Positions 16,978 to 26,484 of a stretch of 64,000 bases of DNA are shown here, in pieces. The position numbers and the translations under genes are program-made. The DNA is from CAWEZN01 sp964498015. Lineage in GTDB: Bacteria; Zixibacteria; MSB-5A5; GN15; PGXB01. Under the pieces are notes generated by a model. The model searched no databases. It was not told the origin of the DNA and saw only the letters and a program-made list of their open reading frames with translations. Position 1 is the stretch's first letter. The number at the start of each line of letters is the position of its first letter. The stretch covers positions 12,608 to 76,607 of the forward strand of contig CAZCFT010000001.1 of NCBI GenBank assembly GCA_964498015.1, in the 5' to 3' direction.

Positions 16978-18798
16978 ATGAAATCAGATAAATTAAATGC
17001 TAAGCTACAGAATCTTCCATCTTCGCCGGGCGTTTATCTTTTCAAGAACGCTGGAGGAAAGATCATATATATCGGCAAGGCCCGAAGCCTCAAGAATCGC
17101 GTGCGAACTTATTTTCAGTCTCCGCAGAAGCATGATATCAAGACGGCCCGATTGGTCGGGCAGATTGAAGACTTCGACCTCATGGTCACGGATACGGAAA
17201 TTGAGGCCTTAATTCTGGAAGCTAACCTCGTCAAAGAACATAAGCCTCGCTATAATGTCAACCTTAAAGATGATAAGCATTATCCATATATCCGGGTGAC
17301 GGTCAATGAGTCATTCCCGCGGGTTCTAATTGTTCGGCGTCTGGCGAAGGACGGCGCTCGATATTTTGGCCCGTATACCAGCTCCAAGTCGATGCGGAGG
17401 ACGCTCAAGTTTCTCTGTAATCTATTCAAGATTCGTACCTGTAATCTGACCATACCGCATCCGAGCGGAAAAATTCAGAAGGTCTGTCTTGATTATCATA
17501 TCGGCCGATGCGGAGGTCCGTGCGAAGGATTTCAGTCTGAGCAAGATTATCGTGAATCGGTTGATTCGGTTCTTTTATTCTTGTCGGGAAAGAACGAGAC
17601 TTTGATTGAACTGCGGCGCAAGCGGATGGAGCATCTTTCGAACAAGATGAAATATGAAGAGGCCGCTATTGTCCGTGACCAGGTCACCGCTTTGGAAGCG
17701 GTCAAACAGAGGCAGAAGGTTGACGTCGGTAAATTGGTGAATCGCGACATTGTCGCCTTCGCGCGGGAATCAAGAGAAACGGTGGTTGTTATTCTTCAAA
17801 TACGAGAAGGTATCATGATCGGCCGGCAGGATTTTCAGCTGAGCTCTGAAGCTGAAGAAACAGATGAAGAGGTTCTTTCGGAGTTTGTCCGGCAATATTA
17901 CAATCATCAGCCCAATTTACCTGATGAAATATATTTTCCTCTTGCTCTTGAAGATGAAGCTTTAATTTCTAAATGGCTTTCAAAATCAAAAGGCAAGAGG
18001 GTTCACATTTTCAGCCCCCGGAAAGGGGAGAAGCTTAAATTGGTTGATATGGCCGCCGCCAACGCACGGCTTCTTCTCGATGAATTGCTGATTCAAAAAA
18101 AGGGATACAAGGAACGGACTATTCATGCGGTGCAATCTCTGAAGGCCGAGCTTCATTTGGAGAAAATGCCTCGGACAGTCGCTTGCGTGGATATATCGAA
18201 TACCGGCGAAACCGATGCGGTTGGCTCGTTGGTTTATTTCGAAAATGGGAAACCGAAGAAATCTCAGTATCGGCATTTCAGAATTAGGCAAGTGGTTGGG
18301 CAGGATGATTTCGCCATGATACGTGAAGTGGTCGGGCGATATTTTTTCCGCATCAAGAAGGAAAATTGTGCACCGCCGGACCTTCTGGTAGTCGATGGGG
18401 GAAAGGGGCAATTATCATCGGCGTTATCGGAGATAAAGTCGCTTGGATTCGAAATGCAGAACATAATCGGGCTGGCAAAAAAATTTGAAGAGATCTACTT
18501 GCCTGATCATAACGAACCATTGAGTCTGCCGAAATCATCATCGGGGTTGCGGTTACTCAAGAGAGTTCGAGATGAAGCGCATCACTTTGCGGTCGAATAT
18601 AATCGGAAAGTTAGAACCAAACGGACTATTCAATCTTCTCTGGATAAACTGGACGGAATCGGCCCAGGGCGAAGGGAACTGCTTCTTAAGCATTTCGGCT
18701 CTGTCAAAAGAATAAGGGAAGCAGCCCTTGAGGATTTATTGGGGGTCAAAGGGATTCCGAAAAACATTGCCCAAAAGATATATCAGGCCTATCATTAA
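16978..18798 (+). CDS. uvrC: Excinuclease ABC subunit C
   Basis: Endonuclease that makes both incisions in nucleotide-excision repair. The GIY-YIG nuclease domain is at the N-terminus (GVYLFKN and IIYIGKARSLKNRV). A UVR domain that contacts UvrB lies near residues 205-240 (KMKYEEAAIVRDQ). The RNase H-like domain has CVDISNTGETDAVGS and LVVDGGKGQL. Two C-terminal helix-hairpin-helix motifs follow (LDGIGPGRRELLLKHFGS). At 606 residues it is full length. ATG at 16978 follows a structured 124-base gap. Confidence 0.97.
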   Translation: MKSDKLNAKLQNLPSSPGVYLFKNAGGKIIYIGKARSLKNRVRTYFQSPQKHDIKTARLVGQIEDFDLMVTDTEIEALILEANLVKEHKPRYNVNLKDDKHYPYIRVTVNESFPRVLIVRRLAKDGARYFGPYTSSKSMRRTLKFLCNLFKIRTCNLTIPHPSGKIQKVCLDYHIGRCGGPCEGFQSEQDYRESVDSVLLFLSGKNETLIELRRKRMEHLSNKMKYEEAAIVRDQVTALEAVKQRQKVDVGKLVNRDIVAFARESRETVVVILQIREGIMIGRQDFQLSSEAEETDEEVLSEFVRQYYNHQPNLPDEIYFPLALEDEALISKWLSKSKGKRVHIFSPRKGEKLKLVDMAAANARLLLDELLIQKKGYKERTIHAVQSLKAELHLEKMPRTVACVDISNTGETDAVGSLVYFENGKPKKSQYRHFRIRQVVGQDDFAMIREVVGRYFFRIKKENCAPPDLLVVDGGKGQLSSALSEIKSLGFEMQNIIGLAKKFEEIYLPDHNEPLSLPKSSSGLRLLKRVRDEAHHFAVEYNRKVRTKRTIQSSLDKLDGIGPGRRELLLKHFGSVKRIREAALEDLLGVKGIPKNIAQKIYQAYH

Positions 18799-18808
18799 GA
18801 AGCATTTT

Positions 18809-18837
18809 TTGCCATTGCAATTTAGCTCAGATAGCAT
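18809..18837 (+). promoter_or_regulatory. Possible promoter for xseA, near-leaderless
   Basis: TTGCCA (18809-18814) and TAGCAT (18832-18837) are 17 bases apart. The expected start site is only about four bases before the xseA ATG at 18849, and no Shine-Dalgarno is visible in the AT-rich gap. The -10 match is imperfect. Confidence 0.3.
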
Positions 18838-18848
18838 AATTTATTATT

Positions 18849-20072
18849 ATGCAGTCGCCGGATGAGAAAATCTATACCGTAACGGCTTTAACCCGCCTGA
18901 TCAAATATACGCTTGAGGAATCATTTCCTTCAATTTGGGTTGAGGGGGAAATATCAAATTATATTCATCATTCGTCCGGGCATCGGTATCTCTCGCTGAA
19001 AGATGAGAATGCTACAATCAAGCTGACAATATGGCGATCGGTCGGTCAATATCTGAAATTTGAGCCTGAAGACGGAATGAAGGTTCGCGCCTTCGGGGAT
19101 ATTTCGCTGTACGAAAAAGGAGGAAATTACCAGCTAAATGTGAAAAAGCTAATACCGGTTGGAGTCGGCGAGCTTGAAATAGCATTTCGCCAGCTTTATG
19201 AGAAACTTTCGGCGGAGGGTCTCTTTGACTTATCCCGAAAAAAGCCGATTCCACTATATCCGATGAAAGTCGGAATAATCACTTCTCCGACCGGCGCCGC
19301 CATTCGTGATATAATCCAGATTGCCCGACGCAGAAATGATCTGGTCCAGCTCATTCTTTATCCAGCGCAAGTACAGGGAAAAGGGGCAGAATTATCAATA
19401 ATTGCCGGAATAGATTATTTTAATCAAAGAGAAGATATTGATGTTATAATCGCCGGCAGAGGAGGCGGTTCGTTGGAGGACCTTTGGGTTTTCAATGAAG
19501 AGGCTCTTGTGAGGGCAATCGCTGGCTCCCGCAAACCGATTGCGACGGGGATTGGTCATGAAGTAGATACTACTTTGTCCGACCTCGCATCTGATTTGAG
19601 GGCGCCGACACCATCGGCCGCCGCAGAATTAGTAATATGGGATAAGCAGGCTTATATAAGCGGATTGCATGAGTATCTTGAAAGGCTCAGTCACGGGTTT
19701 TCGTCTTTGCTTGAAGTTAAAAAGGGGGAACTGAATCTGCTCATCAGCCGGCCTATATTCAGGTGTCCGGAAAACATTATCCTGAGTAGGGTTCAGTATC
19801 TTGATAATCTGGAAAGGCGATTTGCGACAGTGGGAAAAATCCTGTTTGAAAAACAGAAAAATGGATTATCTTTGGCTTTGTCTCGACTGGAGTCGCTTTC
19901 ACCGCTGGCCATTTTGAAACGGGGTTATGCAGTAGTCAAAAGCTTCCCCGCAGGGTTGACAGTCAAGTCGATTTCAGCTATTAGTAAGGATGATATGATA
20001 GAAGCATTGCTGAGTGATGGCTCTCTTTTAGCCCGAGTCGAGAGTACCAGTAATAATAAAGAAATGAAATGA
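18849..20072 (+). CDS. xseA: Exodeoxyribonuclease VII large subunit
   Basis: Catalytic subunit of ExoVII, which degrades single-stranded DNA. The N-terminal OB-fold (EGEISNYIHHSSGHRYLSLK) is followed by the nuclease core with VGIITSPTGAAIRDI, GRGGGSLEDLW and GIGHEVDTTLSDLASD. The C-terminal part has the charged helices that bind XseB and a conserved end (LKRGYAVVKS). The 407-residue length is on the short side of normal. Its stop overlaps the xseB ATG by four bases. Confidence 0.95.
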   Translation: MQSPDEKIYTVTALTRLIKYTLEESFPSIWVEGEISNYIHHSSGHRYLSLKDENATIKLTIWRSVGQYLKFEPEDGMKVRAFGDISLYEKGGNYQLNVKKLIPVGVGELEIAFRQLYEKLSAEGLFDLSRKKPIPLYPMKVGIITSPTGAAIRDIIQIARRRNDLVQLILYPAQVQGKGAELSIIAGIDYFNQREDIDVIIAGRGGGSLEDLWVFNEEALVRAIAGSRKPIATGIGHEVDTTLSDLASDLRAPTPSAAAELVIWDKQAYISGLHEYLERLSHGFSSLLEVKKGELNLLISRPIFRCPENIILSRVQYLDNLERRFATVGKILFEKQKNGLSLALSRLESLSPLAILKRGYAVVKSFPAGLTVKSISAISKDDMIEALLSDGSLLARVESTSNNKEMK

Positions 20073-20320
20073 CATCAAAAAAGAATAATAAGGATTTTGA
20101 ATCTGCTCTTTCTCGACTTGAAGAGATTACGGACAAGCTGGAGTCGGGCGAAGTTACATTGGAAGAGTCAATTGAATTTTACACAGAAGGAATGGAGATT
20201 GCCGCTTTCTGCGCCAAAATGCTGACCGAGGCCGAGAAAAAAATTACGATTTTGAAAGAAATGAATGGTAAGCTTGCGGAAGTCCCGATCGACGAGCATA
20301 AAGGCGGTGAGAATCAATAA
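20069..20320 (+). CDS. xseB: Exodeoxyribonuclease VII small subunit
   Basis: Small helical subunit that binds the XseA C-terminus. It is 83 residues long with the family core FESALSRLEEITDKLESGEV and TLEESIEFYTEGMEIA. The ATGA overlap with xseA implies coupled translation at a set ratio. ispA starts two bases after the stop, the classic xseB-ispA-dxs gene order. Confidence 0.95.
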   Translation: MTSKKNNKDFESALSRLEEITDKLESGEVTLEESIEFYTEGMEIAAFCAKMLTEAEKKITILKEMNGKLAEVPIDEHKGGENQ

Positions 20321-20321
20321 A

Positions 20322-21203
20322 ATGGCCGTTGAAATGGAAACCGGTATTGCTTATATTGAAGGCAAGAGACGGCTGGTTGATCTGCTTCTCGATAGATATC
20401 TTCCTTCTGAAGATACTTACCCGTATGCTCTCCACAAGGCAATGCGCTATTCGGCGCTGGCCGGCGGCAAAAGGTTGCGTCCGGTACTAACCATGACCGC
20501 TTATGAATCATTTGGCGGCGCTGACGGAGATATAATCAATCCTGCCGCCTGTGCGGTGGAATTTATTCATACTTATTCGCTGATTCATGACGACCTTCCA
20601 TGCATGGATGATGATGATCTCCGGCGGGGAATGCCAACCCTTCATAAGAAATTTGACGAGGCCACGGCAGTGCTTGCAGGGGATGCGCTACACGATCTTG
20701 CATTTAGTTTAATAGCGCAATCCGGTTCGGCGGAGGCCGTGAAAGAATTGGCGGATGCGATTGGAACATTTGGGATGCTGGGGGGGCAGATGGCTGATGT
20801 GGAAGCGGAAGGAATGAGTGTCAATGTTGAGCAGGTGAGATTCATTCATTCTCACAAAACGGGGGCATTGATTAGAGCGGCGGTGCGTATTGGAGCCATC
20901 TTAGCCGGAGTAGATAGCGACGAATTGAGAAGTTTATCTTTATATGGCGAAAAAATTGGGTTGGCCTTTCAAATTATTGATGATATCCTTGACATTGAAG
21001 GCGACGAGAAAAGATTGGGCAAGAAAGTAGGTTCCGATTGTAGAAACAATAAAGCTACTTACCCGGGAGTTGCAGGAATGGAACAGGCGCGCATTGATGC
21101 CGACCGATTAATTGGCGAAGCGATTGTTATAAGTGAAGGATTTTCCTTAAGAAACAATCATTTCAGGTCAATCGCTCGTTATATTGGACATAGGGAATAT
21201 TGA
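20322..21203 (+). CDS. ispA: Farnesyl/geranylgeranyl diphosphate synthase
   Basis: Trans-prenyltransferase that condenses IPP with DMAPP. Both aspartate-rich motifs are clear: DDLPCMDDDD (first) and DDILDIEGD (second), with GGKRLRP near residue 50 for IPP binding. I start at ATG 20322, two bases after xseB and behind GGCGGTGAG, giving 293 residues; an upstream TTG at 20265 would lie inside xseB. Product length (C15 or C20) cannot be told reliably from the sequence. It feeds uppS and the UbiA enzyme. Confidence 0.93.
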   Translation: MAVEMETGIAYIEGKRRLVDLLLDRYLPSEDTYPYALHKAMRYSALAGGKRLRPVLTMTAYESFGGADGDIINPAACAVEFIHTYSLIHDDLPCMDDDDLRRGMPTLHKKFDEATAVLAGDALHDLAFSLIAQSGSAEAVKELADAIGTFGMLGGQMADVEAEGMSVNVEQVRFIHSHKTGALIRAAVRIGAILAGVDSDELRSLSLYGEKIGLAFQIIDDILDIEGDEKRLGKKVGSDCRNNKATYPGVAGMEQARIDADRLIGEAIVISEGFSLRNNHFRSIARYIGHREY

Positions 21204-21208
21204 ATTAA

Positions 21209-23200
21209 ATGAGCCTGCTGGAAAAGATAAATTCATCATCCGATCTAAAATCTCTGACCGAAGACCAGCTCAAGGAATTGGCTCAGGAAATCCGGCAGGA
21301 GATAATCTCAATAGTAGCTCAGAATGGGGGGCATCTGTCATCAAATCTGGGAGCGATCGAATTGACGCTGGCTCTCCATTACTGTTTCGATATTCCAACG
21401 GATAAAATAGTCTGGGATGTCGGACATCAATGCTATGCCCATAAAATGCTGAGCGGCCGGAGAGACTCGATTAAAACTCTCAGGCAATTCGGTGGTATTG
21501 CCGGTTTTCCGAAACGGGATGAGTCGCCGGCTGACCCGTTTGGCGCCGGTCATGCGTCCACATCTATTTCCGCGGCTCTTGGTTTGGCGGCCGCAAGAGA
21601 TGCGCAGGGGCAAAATCACAAGATAATTGCGGTTGTCGGCGATGGGGCCTTGACCGGTGGGCTGGCGTATGAAGGTTTAAATAATGCGGGGGCATCGAAG
21701 AAAAATTTGCTTGTCATTTTGAACGATAATAAGATGTCAATTTCCAATAATGTCGGGGCCATTTCCAAATATCTCACCAATATCATGGCCGATCAGCGTT
21801 TCAACAAAATCAGAAATGAGATATGGGAACTGACCGGACGTTTCAAACGGCGGGATAAAATCCGCGCTATGGTTTCCGATATTGAAGATTCTATCAAAGG
21901 GTTATTTGTGCCTGGTTTTCTTTTTGATAAACTCGGTTTTCGGTATTTTGGGCCGATTGATGGCCATAACCTTCCGCTCCTGATAAAAACCATAAAACAA
22001 ATCAAGGATATTGCCGGTCCGAAAATGCTTCATATCGTCACGGTTAAGGGGAAAGGGTATGCGCCCGCCGAAGCAGACGCGATGAAGTTTCATGGTGTGG
22101 GCTCCTTTGACAAGATAACCGGCGTGGCTCATCTTACTCCGGGTCTTCCATCGTACACGAGCGTATTTGGCGAGACAATGGTTGAGCTCGCTGAGAATAA
22201 TAAGAATATCATTGCCATAACTGCGGCCATGACCACGGGGACAGGTCTTTCCAAATTCGCGGCGAAGTTCCCGGACAGATTCTATGATGTTGGCATTGCC
22301 GAGGGTCATGCATCATGCTTCGCCGCAGGACTGGCGGCCGGTGGCGCAAAGCCATTTGTAGCGATCTATTCGACCTTTCTGCAGAGAGCCTATGATCAGA
22401 TTATTCATGATATCGCTCTCCAGAAGCTTCCGGTGGTTTTTTGTATTGATCGCGCCGGATTGGTCGGCGAAGATGGCCCAACGCATCATGGTTGCTTTGA
22501 CCTGTCATATCTTTCGGCTATTCCAAATATTTCTATCATGGCTCCGAAGGACGGCGATGAATTCCGTTCCATGTTGACCCTTCTATCTGAAAAGGAATTA
22601 GATGGGCCATGCGCCATAAGATATCCCCGTGCGGCGATCCCGAATCCGATGAGCAATACTGTCGAGAATATTGAATGGGGCAAATGGGAGAGAATCCACG
22701 CTGGCGGAGATACTCTGGTAATCGCCACCGGTACGATGGTTGAAACTGCCTTGAACGCCTACGATATTCTCAAGGATGAAAAGGAACTTACTATTGTGAA
22801 TGCCCGGTTTATCAAACCGCTTGATACGGATTTCCTTGACAGCTGTACTGATGCGTATAGAAATATTATTGTGATGGAAGAAAATAGCGTCAGCGGCGGA
22901 TTGGGACAGGCGATTGGCAGTCATCTTAGCGAGATCGGATTTAAGGGGAAATTCCAGCCCTTCGCTATTCCGGATAGATTTATAGAGCAGGGGGAAAGAG
23001 CGCTGATACTCAGTGAAATTGGCCTGAATACGGATGCTCTGGTGGACTATGTCCGATGGCTTAACGGCGCCCATCGGACATTCCTGCAGATATTGACTTT
23101 CAGAAAATCTGATTATCGCAAACCCGCGATGTCGATAGATCGGCCGGCAGGCGGGATTGAGGCTATAAATGGGACTAACGGAAAACCATTCATAAAATAA
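21209..23200 (+). CDS. dxs: 1-deoxy-D-xylulose-5-phosphate synthase
   Basis: Thiamine-diphosphate enzyme that starts the MEP isoprenoid pathway from pyruvate and glyceraldehyde-3-phosphate. The N-terminal domain has DVGHQCYAHKMLSGRRD, GHASTSISAALG and the ThDP/Mg motif GDGALTGGLAYEGLNNAG. The central pyrimidine-binding domain has AEGHASCFAAGLA, and the C-terminal transketolase domain follows. At 663 residues it is slightly longer than most because of a C-terminal tail (after about residue 625) without family similarity. It follows ispA after five bases. Confidence 0.96.
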   Translation: MSLLEKINSSSDLKSLTEDQLKELAQEIRQEIISIVAQNGGHLSSNLGAIELTLALHYCFDIPTDKIVWDVGHQCYAHKMLSGRRDSIKTLRQFGGIAGFPKRDESPADPFGAGHASTSISAALGLAAARDAQGQNHKIIAVVGDGALTGGLAYEGLNNAGASKKNLLVILNDNKMSISNNVGAISKYLTNIMADQRFNKIRNEIWELTGRFKRRDKIRAMVSDIEDSIKGLFVPGFLFDKLGFRYFGPIDGHNLPLLIKTIKQIKDIAGPKMLHIVTVKGKGYAPAEADAMKFHGVGSFDKITGVAHLTPGLPSYTSVFGETMVELAENNKNIIAITAAMTTGTGLSKFAAKFPDRFYDVGIAEGHASCFAAGLAAGGAKPFVAIYSTFLQRAYDQIIHDIALQKLPVVFCIDRAGLVGEDGPTHHGCFDLSYLSAIPNISIMAPKDGDEFRSMLTLLSEKELDGPCAIRYPRAAIPNPMSNTVENIEWGKWERIHAGGDTLVIATGTMVETALNAYDILKDEKELTIVNARFIKPLDTDFLDSCTDAYRNIIVMEENSVSGGLGQAIGSHLSEIGFKGKFQPFAIPDRFIEQGERALILSEIGLNTDALVDYVRWLNGAHRTFLQILTFRKSDYRKPAMSIDRPAGGIEAINGTNGKPFIK

Positions 23201-23201
23201 T

Positions 23202-24089
23202 ATGCGTTTTGGCATAATCGTAAATTTCCTGCGCCCCGACGCCGGCGATGCCGTTATCACCGCGGCAGAGTGGTGCAAAAAGCATAATCATGAAGTATAC
23301 CTCTGTGATGACATTATCTCGCAGGTGAAACTTGATGTCCGAGTCTGCCCGCGCAATGAGATATGGAAATTTTCGGATGTAGTCATTTCGATGGGAGGCG
23401 ACGGAACTATTCTGGCCTCGGTCAGAGCTCTCGCGGGACATTCGAGACCGATATTGGGAATCAATCTCGGATCGCTTGGGTTCTTGACGCAGTTGACTGC
23501 TGATAAACTTGAGTCCGCGCTCAATCGGGTGGTCGGAAATGACTACCGTATTGAGGAACGGCTGGTATTAAAAACCGAGGTGATGGGTGAATCGGCTCTG
23601 GAGTATCCTTATGCCCTTAATGATGTCGTAGTCGATAAGGGTAATGTCAGCCGCGTAATTAACTTGAGTTTATATGCCAACGACGAATATATCTGTTCCT
23701 ATACTGCCGACGGTCTGGTCATCTCCACACCGACCGGCTCGACCGCTTACTCGCTTGCGGTTGGCGGCCCAATTCTCGACCCGACAATGCAGGCGTTTAT
23801 AGTCTCGCCGATATCGCCTTTTTCTCTGACTACAAGACCGATGATATTTCCTCCGGACAGCATTTTGGAAATTAAAGTGCGCTCCGAGCACGGGAATGCT
23901 ATGCTGACCATTGACGGTCAGGTGGCGACCAAATTCTGTCCGACCGGATCGATTAAGGTTTCGCGTGCCGACCATATCGCCAAATTAATCCGATTTAGCG
24001 AGAATTCCTTCTATGATATCCTGCGGAAAAAGCTTCACTGGGGGAAACTGCCGGTCGTGGATTATAAGAAGGTCGATTTTAAGGATTGA
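23202..24089 (+). CDS. nadK: NAD kinase
   Basis: Phosphorylates NAD to NADP. The family GGDGTILA motif is near residue 65, followed by NLGSLGFLTQL, LNDVVVDKG and the nucleotide-binding DGLVISTPTGSTAYSLAVGG. The 295-residue length is normal. The ATG lies one base after the dxs stop and no separate promoter is needed. nadA and nadE, which build NAD, are also in this window though not adjacent. Confidence 0.95.
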   Translation: MRFGIIVNFLRPDAGDAVITAAEWCKKHNHEVYLCDDIISQVKLDVRVCPRNEIWKFSDVVISMGGDGTILASVRALAGHSRPILGINLGSLGFLTQLTADKLESALNRVVGNDYRIEERLVLKTEVMGESALEYPYALNDVVVDKGNVSRVINLSLYANDEYICSYTADGLVISTPTGSTAYSLAVGGPILDPTMQAFIVSPISPFSLTTRPMIFPPDSILEIKVRSEHGNAMLTIDGQVATKFCPTGSIKVSRADHIAKLIRFSENSFYDILRKKLHWGKLPVVDYKKVDFKD

Positions 24090-24267
24090 TTTCCCAGGCA
24101 TAAGGATTTCTTGTGTCTTGTGTTGGGTTACATCCCGAATGAGGCAGGGAGCTAAGATCCAGCGCAACTTGAAAAGCGATTTCGTGAAGTATTTTTTGAT
24201 TAACTGATCGACAGGATTCAAAGCGCGGAGTCGCCAAATTATTCTTGACATTCTCTGCAATAAACGG

Positions 24268-24296
24268 TTGTTTCACAGAGTGATAAGAGATAAAAT
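24268..24296 (+). promoter_or_regulatory. Possible promoter for acyl-CoA synthetase gene
   Basis: TTGTTT (24268-24273) and TAAAAT (24291-24296) are separated by 17 bases, 47 bases before the ATG at 24344. The rest of the 254-base gap after nadK (24090-24343) shows no gene, only the repeat at 24309. Confidence 0.35.
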
Positions 24297-24308
24297 AGTC
24301 GGGGATTT

Positions 24309-24334
24309 GGTTGGAAATCCGGCTATTGACGGAA
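24309..24334 (+). repeat. Dispersed palindrome-like repeat, PAIDG type, copy 2 (intergenic)
   Basis: GGTTGGAAA followed by TCCGGCTATTGACGGAA. Apart from a one-base difference it matches the copy at 16291-16317 over its whole length, which shows that the shared unit is longer than the 16-bp core. This copy is not inside a gene; it ends ten bases before the ATG at 24344 and so occupies the translation-initiation region. Confidence 0.7.
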
Positions 24335-24343
24335 AGGTTATAA

Positions 24344-26446
24344 ATGAAGAATTTGGAATATATCTTTAGGCCGAAGTCAGTGGCGGTAATTGGGGCATCG
24401 ACACAAAAGGGGACGATCGGAAGAGAGATTCTGCATAATATCATACTCAACGAGTTCAACGGAAAAGTGTTCCCGGTCAACCCAAAGGCGAGCGTTATTC
24501 ATTCGATAAAATGCTACTCGACCATTCTGGATGTCCCTGATGCAGTTGATATGGCGGTCGTGGCGGTGCCTCGTGAGGTGGTTCCGCTGGTCGCCGAACA
24601 GTGCGGACAAAAAGGGGTGAAGGGGCTGGTAGTGATTTCTGCCGGTTTCAGGGAATCTGGCGGAAGAGGGGTTGAACTGGAAAAGCAGTTGATGGAGGTT
24701 ATTAGTCAATATGGGATGAGGATGATCGGCCCGAATTGTTTTGGCGTTGTCAATACCGATCCGGATTATAGTCTGAATTGCACTTTCGGAAAGACGCGGG
24801 CTTTGCAAGGGAAAGTGGGATTTATATCCCAATCGGGCGCGTTGGGCGAGGCGATTATGATTCATGCTCGTGATCTGGGGCTTGGATTTTCTATGGTGGT
24901 TTCAATCGGAAACAAAGCTGATATTTCTGCTAATGATATTCTGGAATTCTGGAAGAATGATCCTCAGACTGATATAATCCTGCTCTATCTCGAGAATTTC
25001 GGCAACCCGCGCCATTTCACAAGAATCGCCCGCGAGATATCCCGCAAGAAGCCGATTGTGGCGGTGAAATCGGGAAGGACGCGTCAGGGGGCGGCGGCGG
25101 CCTCATCGCATACCGGGGCGTTAGCGGAGCTTGATGTTGGGGTGGATGCACTTTTTGATCAGTGTGGCGTGATGCGGGTATCCTCGATAGAGGAGCTTTT
25201 TGACGTGGCCGCGGCGCTGGCAAATCAACCGATTCCGAAAGGAAAAAGGGTTGCAATAATCAGTAATGCCGGCGGGCCGGGACTTCTGGCGACTGATGCG
25301 CTGGTTGGACTGGGGATGGAGGTAGCGCCGTACACCGGAGAAACAAAGACGAAACTTAAAAAGGCGCTGACCGGTCAGGGTGAGGTAAATAATCCTTTGG
25401 ATCTGGTGGCGGGCGCAGGCGGCGAGGCTTTTAAGAAGGCGTTGGGTGTGGTCAAGAATGACAAGGATTTTGATTCTATATTTACTATATTTGTTCCGCC
25501 GGTGACAATCAATCAAATGGAAGTGGCCAATTCGATTTTGGAGGGGATCAAAGGAAGCGCCAAGCCTGTTTATGCCTGTTTTATGGGGGCGGGTGAGAGT
25601 TCCGCTGCGGTTGAGCGCTTAAAAGAGCATGGTGTGCCGGTATATATTTTCCCCGAGGCGGTGGCCAAGACGCTTTCGCTGATTGATGAGTATCGCCGCT
25701 GGTTAGAGAGGCAGAGGGGACAGATCAAAACGTTTAAGATTGATAAAAAGAGAGTACAGGAAATTATAGATAGGGCAAACGTAACGGGAGAAAGGGCGAT
25801 TGTCGGTCGTGACGCTCTTGAGATTCTGGATGCCTATGGTATTCCGGCGGGCCTATATGAGATCGCATATTCAGAAAAAGAAGCGGTGGCGATTGCGGAA
25901 AAGACTGGATACCCGGTGGTTCTAAAAATCAATACGCCGCCAATCTTGCACAAGACTGAATTTGGAGGCGTCGCCATTGATCTGCGCACGGCCAAAGAAG
26001 TACGGGAGGCCTTCAATAATCTAAAGAAAAAAATTCAGCCTTTCAAGAAGGATGAAAAGTATTCGGTCGTTATACAGGAAATGGTGGACGGGGGAGTTGA
26101 GACGGTTATAGGGATGACAACGGATCCATCATTCGGACCGCTGATTATGTTCGGCCTCGGAGGTATTTATGTGGAGATTTTGAAGGATGTTGCTTTCCGG
26201 ATTCACCCGTTGACCGACAATAACGTAGATGAGATGATGAAGAGCCTTAAATCTTATCCTCTTCTGACCGGTTTCAGAGGAGCCGAGCCGGTAGATATGA
26301 ATACGCTGAAGGAATCTCTTCTGCGATTATCACAGCTTATAACCGATTTTGATGAATTCTCAGAAATAGACATAAATCCCTTTATGGCCTGCCCGGCCAA
26401 AGGGAAATCAAAAGCAGTTGATGCGCGGTTTATTATTAGGAAGTAG
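24344..26446 (+). CDS. Acetate/acyl-CoA ligase (ADP-forming), alpha-beta fusion
   Basis: Interconverts acyl-CoA, ADP and phosphate with acid, CoA and ATP; in many anaerobes it makes ATP from acetyl-CoA. The N-terminal CoA-binding Rossmann domain starts at residue 5 (FRPKSVAVIGAS), with IGPNCFGVVN next. The ligase domain has the phosphorylated-His loop SSHTGALAE near residue 255. From about residue 470 the beta part is an ATP-grasp domain (YPVVLKINTP, VVIQEMVDGG, DINPF). At 700 residues it is a complete fusion. Related protein acetyltransferases (Pat-type) carry an extra GNAT domain, which is absent here. Confidence 0.9.
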   Translation: MKNLEYIFRPKSVAVIGASTQKGTIGREILHNIILNEFNGKVFPVNPKASVIHSIKCYSTILDVPDAVDMAVVAVPREVVPLVAEQCGQKGVKGLVVISAGFRESGGRGVELEKQLMEVISQYGMRMIGPNCFGVVNTDPDYSLNCTFGKTRALQGKVGFISQSGALGEAIMIHARDLGLGFSMVVSIGNKADISANDILEFWKNDPQTDIILLYLENFGNPRHFTRIAREISRKKPIVAVKSGRTRQGAAAASSHTGALAELDVGVDALFDQCGVMRVSSIEELFDVAAALANQPIPKGKRVAIISNAGGPGLLATDALVGLGMEVAPYTGETKTKLKKALTGQGEVNNPLDLVAGAGGEAFKKALGVVKNDKDFDSIFTIFVPPVTINQMEVANSILEGIKGSAKPVYACFMGAGESSAAVERLKEHGVPVYIFPEAVAKTLSLIDEYRRWLERQRGQIKTFKIDKKRVQEIIDRANVTGERAIVGRDALEILDAYGIPAGLYEIAYSEKEAVAIAEKTGYPVVLKINTPPILHKTEFGGVAIDLRTAKEVREAFNNLKKKIQPFKKDEKYSVVIQEMVDGGVETVIGMTTDPSFGPLIMFGLGGIYVEILKDVAFRIHPLTDNNVDEMMKSLKSYPLLTGFRGAEPVDMNTLKESLLRLSQLITDFDEFSEIDINPFMACPAKGKSKAVDARFIIRK

Positions 26447-26484
26447 CGCTGACGGAATAATAAACTCAAATAGAGAGGGAAATC

